Shown here: piece by piece, positions 1 to 3,887 of the stretch | How positions within the stretch are numbered: the first letter of the stretch is position 1 | Layout of the letters: every line of letters begins with the position of its first letter | From: Desulfobacteraceae bacterium | GTDB lineage: Bacteria > Desulfobacterota > Desulfobacteria > Desulfobacterales > Desulfosarcinaceae | Length of the DNA stretch: 7,206 nt | Reading direction: 5' to 3' | Assembly: GCA_027025615.1 (NCBI GenBank) | Contig: JALVQM010000048.1 | Location: forward strand, 1 to 7,206 | The notes under the pieces: generated by a model | What the model was told of the DNA's origin: nothing | What the model saw: the letters and a program-made list of their open reading frames with translations, nothing else | Databases searched by the model: none | Translations under genes and position numbers: made by a program

Positions 1-25
1 CATCTATTATTACAATGTCGCCCAT
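1..25 (-). CDS. Possible start of a gene running off the left edge
   Basis: On the minus strand an ATG at 25-23 opens a frame reading MGDIVIID to the window edge, which resembles the first beta strand of a soluble protein. It starts 62 bp downstream of the stop of the 139-residue protein gene and on the same strand, so it could be the next gene of an operon. There is no good Shine-Dalgarno sequence at the right distance; the nearest purine run (GGA) is about 14 nt away. Eight codons are too few to identify a product, and chance is a real alternative. Confidence 0.22.
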
Positions 26-87
26 CAGTAAAATATATTCCAGAATGATCCGGTATTAACCAGGTTAAATGGAATGATTTATAAGGG

Positions 88-507
88 TCAAGCTACTTTA
101 AGAAAATCCATTTCCTTAACCCGGCCACTGAAAGTCAGGCTCCGGCAAATTATCTCAAGGTTTTCGGCCAAAGCTTTTTTCCGGTGAAGCCCCATAGGAT
201 GTCCGTTTGCTACTGCTTTCAAGATCACTGCCAGTAATTTGACCCGCTGGTAAAAAACATGATCAAAAGCCATCGTCCGGCCCGGTTTTTCCGGTCGGCG
301 AAAATTGGCTGCCAACCCACCCAACTCGACGGATTCAGCCTCAATATGTTCTGCGTTTTCCAGTATCGCCTTTCGCCTGTACTGGCCAAGGGGGCAATCT
401 TCAAGATATGCTTTGGCCATAATTATCAGTAGTTTCAAACGGGCAATAAAAATATCGTCCAGATCCATTTCCCGGTTGTCCGGTGGCTCGGCGCCGAAAC
501 GAAGCAT
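88..507 (-). CDS. Hypothetical protein with two copies of a ~40-residue helical unit
   Basis: I do not recognise this family. The start is placed at ATG 507-505 because AGGAAGGAGA (524-515) lies 7 nt upstream. An ATG 15 codons further upstream has no such site and would sit in the leader. The 139-residue product contains an internal duplication. Residues 17-56 and 82-121 align without gaps at about 17 of 40 identical positions. The shared pattern is D..F..R.KLL....KA.....P.G..R.KA...EN.E.I. Both units are predicted helical and rich in Lys/Arg, with a central P-[LM]-G turn, and are joined by a Pro/Gly-containing linker. There is no signal peptide, membrane segment or cysteine cluster, so a cytosolic protein is likely. 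It is transcribed divergently from mobB across a 287-bp gap. The PLG/PMG-RxKA pattern might mark a helix-turn-helix-like or protein-binding repeat, but this is not shown by the sequence. Confidence 0.82.
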   Translation of the reverse strand: MLRFGAEPPDNREMDLDDIFIARLKLLIIMAKAYLEDCPLGQYRRKAILENAEHIEAESVELGGLAANFRRPEKPGRTMAFDHVFYQRVKLLAVILKAVANGHPMGLHRKKALAENLEIICRSLTFSGRVKEMDFLKVA

Positions 508-570
508 GGAATAATCTCCTTCCTGTCGGGAAACATAAAAAACAAAAAGCATTTTTCCGGATTGTAACTG

Positions 571-600
571 AATCTACTCCGGTCGGCCCCTTGAAGTCAA
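571..600 (-). promoter_or_regulatory. Candidate sigma-70-type promoter for the 139-residue protein gene
   Basis: Read on the minus strand, TTGACT (600-595) is followed after 18 bp by TAGATT (576-571). Matches to TTGACA and TATAAT are 5/6 and 4/6. The site lies about 65 bp upstream of the start codon at 507. It is supported only by similarity to the consensus. The -35 half overlaps the inverted repeat at 589-602. Confidence 0.38.
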
Positions 601-602
601 GG
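589..602. repeat. Short inverted repeat CCTTGA-AG-TCAAGG, possible operator
   Basis: Two perfect 6-bp arms are separated by 2 bp. The repeat overlaps the -35 hexamer of the candidate minus-strand promoter, where a repressor dimer could act. No transcription factor can be assigned, and a repeat of this size can occur by chance. Confidence 0.35.
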
Positions 603-675
603 ATGATATCTTCCAGTATTTTTCAGTCATTTTAAAGCGGGGTAAAATTTTTAATCTTTCCGACCTGAAGGTATC

Positions 676-718
676 TTGACAATAAGCCTTGCCGACATTA
701 GCCTCTTTCCCGTATGCT
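676..718 (+). promoter_or_regulatory. Candidate promoter region for mobB
   Basis: Two overlapping readings are possible. A perfect TTGACA (676-681) is followed 17 bp later by the poor hexamer TAGCCT (699-704). Alternatively TTGCCG (689-694) is followed 18 bp later by TATGCT (713-718). Either would give an untranslated leader of roughly 70-85 nt before the mobB ATG at 795. The choice between them cannot be made from sequence alone. Confidence 0.4.
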
Positions 719-794
719 AAAGATCAAAAATGAACAAATTTTTCGGGTAAATTAATCTTTAATCAAATTCGTTGAATGAATAACGGGAAATAAC

Positions 795-1331
795 ATGACT
801 CCGGCAATTTGCATAGTAGGGTATTCCGGCTCCGGGAAAACAACTTTGATCGAAAAATTGATCGTATTGCTCAGAAAGAAGGGATACCGTATAGGCACCA
901 TCAAGCACAGTCGACATGACATTGAAAATGATAAGCCTGGCAAAGATAGCTGGCGCCATAAAGCTGCCGGGGCTGAAACCGTCGTTCTGGCAGGCCCCGG
1001 ACAAATCAACCTGGTTAAAAAGATAGAAGACTCCGGTCCCGCGGAAATATTGCCCTATATGCAAGACTTGGATCTGGTAATAATTGAAGGTTTCAAAAAC
1101 TCTCCTTATCCTAAAATATTGGTTGTACCACCGGAAAGCCCCGCTCCCCAAACCATCCAGACAACAATGCTGGCAGCTATGGTGGGAGTCGGGCTTGAAT
1201 CTTCAGATGTCCCCTGCTTTGACCGCGACAATGTACAAGAACTGGCCACATTTATTGAGCGGCGTTTTTTAAAGTCCTCATCCATCCCAATGGATTCCGA
1301 ACGCCATTTGGCTGCTGATATTAATGATTAA
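795..1331 (+). CDS. mobB: MobB, molybdopterin-guanine dinucleotide biosynthesis adapter GTPase
   Basis: MobB is a cytosolic P-loop GTP-binding protein that assists MobA in attaching GMP to molybdopterin. The product is the bis-MGD cofactor of DMSO-reductase-family enzymes such as formate dehydrogenase. The 178-residue product has the Walker A loop GYSGSGKT at residues 9-16. It then has the family signatures TIKHSRHD (35-42) and DSWRHKAAGA (51-60), and the Walker B-like strand DLVIIEGFK (93-101). Length fits the family. The start at 795 is directly before the core strand; its ribosome binding site (ACGGGAAA) is weak. No other moco gene is visible. The gene is followed by 140 bp and then the small membrane ORF, so co-transcription is possible but not shown. 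Formate dehydrogenases often need both this cofactor and selenocysteine, a thematic link to the next gene that is inference only. Confidence 0.95.
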   Translation: MTPAICIVGYSGSGKTTLIEKLIVLLRKKGYRIGTIKHSRHDIENDKPGKDSWRHKAAGAETVVLAGPGQINLVKKIEDSGPAEILPYMQDLDLVIIEGFKNSPYPKILVVPPESPAPQTIQTTMLAAMVGVGLESSDVPCFDRDNVQELATFIERRFLKSSSIPMDSERHLAADIND

Positions 1332-1364
1332 ACAGGTACCCTAAAGGTTGTTGCGTGCAAAAGA

Positions 1365-1388
1365 TGTAACCCCGGGCAAAACGGCGTC
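1365..1388 (+). promoter_or_regulatory. ECF-sigma promoter-like motif (TGTAAC ... CGTC)
   Basis: TGTAAC (1365-1370) and CGTC (1385-1388) resemble the -35 and -10 elements known for several ECF sigma factors. They lie about 85 bp upstream of the small ORF that precedes the sigma gene, where an autoregulated promoter would be expected. The spacer is 14 bp, about 2 bp shorter than the usual 16-17, so this is weak. A perfect TTGACA at 1397-1402 in the same gap has no acceptable -10 partner. Confidence 0.25.
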
Positions 1389-1471
1389 TCTCTATTTTGA
1401 CAGTGATTAACCATGCAAATGGCAAAAAAGGGTAGACACAAGTCCAATAAATCCGTATTTAGGGAGCCGAC

Positions 1472-1669
1472 ATGAAACAATGGCTGGTTTTACTGATTTT
1501 TATCGGTGTTTGGTATTTGTTGCAGGCCTATATCCTGCCTAAAATGGGTGTTTCCACCTGAATGCGCGATGCGTGTCAGGTGACACGCCGGGATGACGAT
1601 GCGCAAAAAAACGGAATCCAGCAAATCCAGGACAAATCGGAAAATCGATCAGGACACGGCTCTGATTGA
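1472..1669 (+). CDS. Candidate small membrane selenoprotein (in-frame TGA at 1559-1561)
   Basis: ATG 1472 is preceded by AGGGAG (1461-1466) at a 5-nt spacing, a good ribosome binding site. The first 29 codons encode a short Lys-containing N terminus, a hydrophobic segment of about 20 residues (residues 4-23) and a tail ending LPKMGVST. The next codon is TGA. Read as selenocysteine it gives ST-U-MRDACQV, a U-x4-C arrangement just outside the membrane anchor. The frame then continues for a hydrophilic tail to TGA 1667-1669, 65 residues in all. A SECIS-like hairpin follows the TGA at the right distance. The last 77 nt overlap the sigma gene, so the far tail may be read only because of that overlap. 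The conservative alternative is an ordinary 29-residue membrane peptide, 1472-1561, with a normal stop. I do not recognise the family by name. The product would be a membrane-anchored thiol/selenol redox protein. The coding call itself is firmer than the Sec reading. Confidence 0.55.
1571..1588 (+). promoter_or_regulatory. SECIS-like hairpin after the in-frame TGA
   Basis: GCGTGTC (1571-1577) pairs perfectly with GACACGC (1582-1588) around the tetraloop AGGT (1578-1581). Sixteen nucleotides separate the TGA from the loop. Bacterial SECIS elements are short hairpins just 3' of the UGA with G among the first loop bases, and the E. coli fdhF element also has an AGGU-containing apical loop at about this distance (family knowledge). 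Against it, the stem lacks the bulged U of fdhF. The 3' side has no T run, so it is not an intrinsic terminator. A protein-binding palindrome or a translation-attenuating hairpin are the other explanations. Confidence 0.55.
1578..1583 (+). promoter_or_regulatory. Likely Shine-Dalgarno sequence of the sigma gene, inside the hairpin
   Basis: AGGTGA matches the 3' half of the consensus AGGAGGTGA and lies 9 nt before ATG 1593. It is the only plausible ribosome binding site for the sigma gene, because an in-frame stop at 1581-1583 excludes any earlier start. It occupies the loop and first 3'-arm bases of the hairpin, so folding would mask it in part. Confidence 0.45.
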
Positions 1670-2216
1670 GGCCATAAATCAAGGTGATAGTAACCGTTTT
1701 GCCGAGATAGTAAAGCGTTATGAACGGCCCTTGTACAATTTCGGCCTCAAGATGTGCGGCGAGCAGCGTGATGCAGAAGATATTGTTCAAGAAACATTCT
1801 TGAATGTTTTTCGCTACCTGAAGGATTTCCGTTTTGAGACAAAGTTCAAAAACTGGTTATACCGAATAGCTACAAGCATCTGTATCAAGAAAAAACGCAA
1901 GTCAAAATTCGCACCAGACCACGAATTTTCGCTGGAGGAATTCATTCCCCAGGATCAAGAGGCCGGGCAACTACCACAATGGGCCGCCCTGCCTCTGGAC
2001 GCCGTGCTTGGCGAAGAACTATACAACAAATTGCAGGAAGCTATTCTAGAATTGCCTGAAAATTACCGCCTGGTACTGGTTTTACGTGATATGGAAGGAT
2101 TTTCAACGGCTGAGACCTCACAAATTCTGAATCTGACACCTGCAAATGTAAAAGTCAGATTACACAGGGCCAGGCTTTTCCTCAGGGATAAACTCAAGGG
2201 ATATTACCATGAGTAA
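1593..2216 (+). CDS. ECF-type RNA polymerase sigma factor (RpoE-like)
   Basis: This group IV sigma factor should redirect RNA polymerase to stress-type promoters under control of the anti-sigma factor encoded next. The 207-residue product has a short basic N-terminal tail, then region sigma-2 (about residues 21-102) with the typical DAEDIVQETFL at 60-70. A variable Pro/Gln-rich linker follows. Region sigma-4 (154-201) contains LPENYRLVLVLRDMEGFST and the helix-turn-helix ending LTPANVKVRLHRAR. No sigma-3 or region 1.1 is present. An in-frame stop at 1581-1583 fixes the start to ATG 1593 or ATG 1599, and 1593 fits the AGGTGA site better. The first 77 nt overlap the Sec-readthrough frame of the small ORF. 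The stop overlaps the anti-sigma start by 8 nt, which implies translational coupling. The subgroup and target promoters cannot be assigned from sequence alone. Confidence 0.95.
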   Translation: MTMRKKTESSKSRTNRKIDQDTALIEAINQGDSNRFAEIVKRYERPLYNFGLKMCGEQRDAEDIVQETFLNVFRYLKDFRFETKFKNWLYRIATSICIKKKRKSKFAPDHEFSLEEFIPQDQEAGQLPQWAALPLDAVLGEELYNKLQEAILELPENYRLVLVLRDMEGFSTAETSQILNLTPANVKVRLHRARLFLRDKLKGYYHE

Positions 2217-2463
2217 TCAATCTGCTCACCAACACAATGCCGCTTGTTTGGAGTTGTTTGCAAAACTGTCTGAATACCTGGACCGCGAGTTGGAACCGGA
2301 TACCTGTAAAAAAATTGAACAGCACCTTAAAGAATGTCCTCCCTGCCGCAATTGCATGCAAACCCTCAAGCGAACAGTAGAATTTTGCAAGTCAATGGAA
2401 ACCAAGCCAGTTCCGTCTGAACTGTCAAAACGCCTGCGGGACATGTTGGAACAATTACGCTGA
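2209..2463 (+). CDS. Soluble zinc-finger (ZAS / zf-HC2) anti-sigma factor
   Basis: The product binds the preceding sigma factor and holds it inactive. ATG 2209 lies inside the end of the sigma gene, with AAGGGA (2196-2201) 7 nt upstream. The 84-residue protein carries the ZAS signature H-x3-C-x2-C as HLKECPPC at residues 39-46. Cys33 and an N-terminal Cys13 or His7/His9 could supply the remaining zinc ligand. Further cysteines at 49 and 60 make seven thiol/imidazole-rich positions near the site. There is no transmembrane helix, unlike RseA-type anti-sigmas, so it should sense a cytosolic signal. RsrA, a known relative in type, releases its sigma upon thiol oxidation with zinc loss. A redox role here is inference by analogy. 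The C-terminal ~25 residues form a charged helix. Confidence 0.9.
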   Translation: MSNQSAHQHNAACLELFAKLSEYLDRELEPDTCKKIEQHLKECPPCRNCMQTLKRTVEFCKSMETKPVPSELSKRLRDMLEQLR

Positions 2464-2476
2464 GGGGTAAAAACGG

Positions 2477-2491
2477 CCACAGTACCTGTGG
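2477..2491. repeat. Short inverted repeat CCACAG-TAC-CTGTGG between the anti-sigma and peptidase genes
   Basis: Two perfect 6-bp arms around a 3-nt loop lie 13 nt after the anti-sigma stop. The 3' arm contains the alternative GTG start of the peptidase (2488). There is no following T run, so it is not an intrinsic terminator. It may be an operator or an RNA hairpin that limits read-through translation, or it may be incidental. Confidence 0.3.
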
Positions 2492-2619
2492 TATCCAGGC
2501 TGAGCCTGTTTTCCGAAGATCTATGTTGCCCGACCTGCCATCAGGCCATTGACACCCGCCGCCAATCAATCTATGGTTTTGACGTTCAGTGTTCAACTCC
2601 AGGTAAAGAAACCTGCCCA

Positions 2620-3636
2620 ATGAGCAAAAAAAACGCAATCAGGCTGCATAACGGAATTACCGACGTTCCTGGCATTCTGGTAGGTCATTACACCAACACC
2701 CAGGCCGTATCAGGCACAACAGTTGTCCTGTACCCGCAAGGAGCCGTAGCCGGCGTTGATGTACGTGGAGCAGCTCCCGGAACCAGGGAAACAGACCTGC
2801 TTGATCCGGTCAACCTTGTTGAAACCGTCCAGGGAATTTGCCTCTGTGGTGGTTCGGTATTCGGCCTGGCCGCCGTCGACGGGGTTGTTCACTACCTGGC
2901 TGAAAAAGGGGCAGGATTAAGGCTGGACACAGAGCACGTGGCACCGATTGTGCCGGCAGCCGTTATTTACGACCTGGGAAAAGGTTCCAGCTTCGTACCT
3001 CCTGTCGATGCCCAATGGGGTTACAAGGCCTGCACTGCGGCAAGCTCCCGAAAAGTGGTCCAGGGATCGGCAGGTGCAGGGACAGGTGCCTGTTCCGGAT
3101 CCATAAAGGGTGGTGTGGGTACTGCCAGCCAGTTAGTAAATCAAGACTTGGTCGTAGCTGCCCTTGTGGTTGTAAATTCCCATGGGTCAGCTTTGGATAT
3201 AAGATCCGGATCTTTCTGGGAATCCAGATTGTGTACCGCAGACGAACTGGGTCAGTACCTTAATGCCGAGTTCAGGCTGCCACCGGCCCCTGAACCAAGT
3301 CCCGGAACCAATACAACCATCGGCGTAATCGCCACAAATGCCCGTCTTACAAAATCCCAGACTACCAAGATCGCCCAAATGGCACATGACGGGTTGGCAC
3401 GATCCATCCGTCCCTGTCATACCATGTTCGACGGTGACACACTGTTTTGCATGGCAACCGGAGAAAGGCAACTTCCCGAAAAGACAGGGCCATTTGAAGT
3501 TGACCAAGCCTCGGCAGTAAGTGAGCTGGGCCATGCCGCTGCCGATTGTGTTTGCCGGGCCGTTATTCGCGGCCTGCTGGCCGCCGAATCCATGGCCGGC
3601 ATTCCGGCTTTATCCCAGTTAGTGCGGACCACTTGA
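2620..3636 (+). CDS. P1-family peptidase (MEROPS S58, DmpA/NylC-like)
   Basis: This is an N-terminal-nucleophile hydrolase that activates itself by autocleavage and usually acts as an aminopeptidase or amidase in the cytosol. From ATG 2620 the product has 338 residues, the usual length, and opens with the family start NGITDVPGILVGHYTN. It then shows VAGVDVRGAAPGTRETDLL, LCGGSVFGLAAVDGV, the Gly-rich GAGTGA and IKGGVGTAS, and ALVVVNSHG. The expected processing site is Asn231-Thr232 in GTNTTIGVIATNARL, where Thr232 would become the nucleophile, as in NylC. MFDGDTLFCMATG and a complete C-terminal helix follow. The frame is open back to 2464, and a GTG at 2488 would add 44 Cys-rich residues. Neither start has a well-placed ribosome binding site, so 2620 is chosen by family alignment. 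The substrate cannot be told from sequence. It follows the anti-sigma gene by 156 bp on the same strand. Confidence 0.92.
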   Translation: MSKKNAIRLHNGITDVPGILVGHYTNTQAVSGTTVVLYPQGAVAGVDVRGAAPGTRETDLLDPVNLVETVQGICLCGGSVFGLAAVDGVVHYLAEKGAGLRLDTEHVAPIVPAAVIYDLGKGSSFVPPVDAQWGYKACTAASSRKVVQGSAGAGTGACSGSIKGGVGTASQLVNQDLVVAALVVVNSHGSALDIRSGSFWESRLCTADELGQYLNAEFRLPPAPEPSPGTNTTIGVIATNARLTKSQTTKIAQMAHDGLARSIRPCHTMFDGDTLFCMATGERQLPEKTGPFEVDQASAVSELGHAAADCVCRAVIRGLLAAESMAGIPALSQLVRTT

Positions 3637-3660
3637 AACTTCCATTACTGGAGAAAAAAC

Positions 3661-3807
3661 ATCATTGTCAAAAATATCACGATTATAACCCTCAGCATCG
3701 TATTTCTGACAATTGCCCTGTTTATAATATGGATTATTCCCGCTGGGGCTGAATCTTATGTTGTCGTGGGTTATCTGGCGCCCCAAATCTGTTACGCCGC
3801 TTTTTAA
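3661..3807 (+). CDS. Small hydrophobic ORF without a standard start codon
   Basis: The frame that ends the P1 peptidase at TGA 3634-3636 stays open to TAA 3805-3807. It encodes one clear membrane segment, with hydrophobic stretches such as IITLSIVFLTIALFIIWIIP, followed by a short tail with a single Cys. TGGAGA (3649-3654) looks like a ribosome binding site, but the only codons at usable distance are ATC (3661) and ATT (3664); no ATG, GTG or TTG occurs in frame. It could be a real peptide of about 48 residues using a rare ATT start, or the decayed remnant of a longer membrane protein gene. The coding call is weak. Confidence 0.27.
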   Translation: MIVKNITIITLSIVFLTIALFIIWIIPAGAESYVVVGYLAPQICYAAF

Positions 3808-3824
3808 CGTAATCCGGATTCGGT

Positions 3825-3852
3825 TTGCAATGTTGTACCGTCAACGCTGCAA
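3825..3852. other. Imperfect inverted repeat in the convergent gap between the two peptidase genes
   Basis: TTGCA (3825-3829) pairs with TGCAA (3848-3852), and GTTG (3832-3835) with CAAC (3842-3845), leaving a 2x2 internal loop and a 6-nt loop. The palindrome AATCCGGATT lies beside it at 3811-3820. The position between two convergent genes suits a bidirectional transcription stop. No T run follows on either strand, so a classical intrinsic terminator is not supported. Confidence 0.25.
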
Positions 3853-3887
3853 CAGTCGGGAACTATCAAACCAAATCAATTAAACAA

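Noticed and set aside
37..75. ATTCCA ... TGGAAT inverted repeat followed on the minus strand by ATATTTT, as a terminator of the 139-residue protein gene
   Set aside because: The stem is only 6 bp, AT-rich and closes a 25-nt loop, too weak for an intrinsic terminator.
1397..1402. Perfect TTGACA as the -35 of a housekeeping promoter for the small ORF and sigma gene
   Set aside because: No acceptable -10 hexamer occurs 16-18 bp downstream; the bases there read ATGGCAAA.
1433..1461. TAGACA-N17-TATTTA as a promoter of the small ORF
   Set aside because: The -10 would abut the ribosome binding site at 1461-1466, leaving almost no leader.
1571..1588. The GCGTGTC/GACACGC hairpin as a rho-independent terminator of the small ORF
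   Set aside because: No T run follows; the next bases are CGGGATGACG and the sigma gene starts 5 nt later.
2461..2491. TGA at the end of the anti-sigma gene as a second Sec codon, with the CCACAG/CTGTGG hairpin as SECIS
   Set aside because: The anti-sigma ends at a normal length for its family, the loop is UAC without an early G, and read-through would fuse it to an unrelated Cys-rich stretch and a peptidase.
3634..3807. TGA at the end of the P1 peptidase as a Sec codon
   Set aside because: The peptidase is complete at this point and no hairpin lies within the expected distance after the TGA. The open frame is treated instead as a weak separate ORF.
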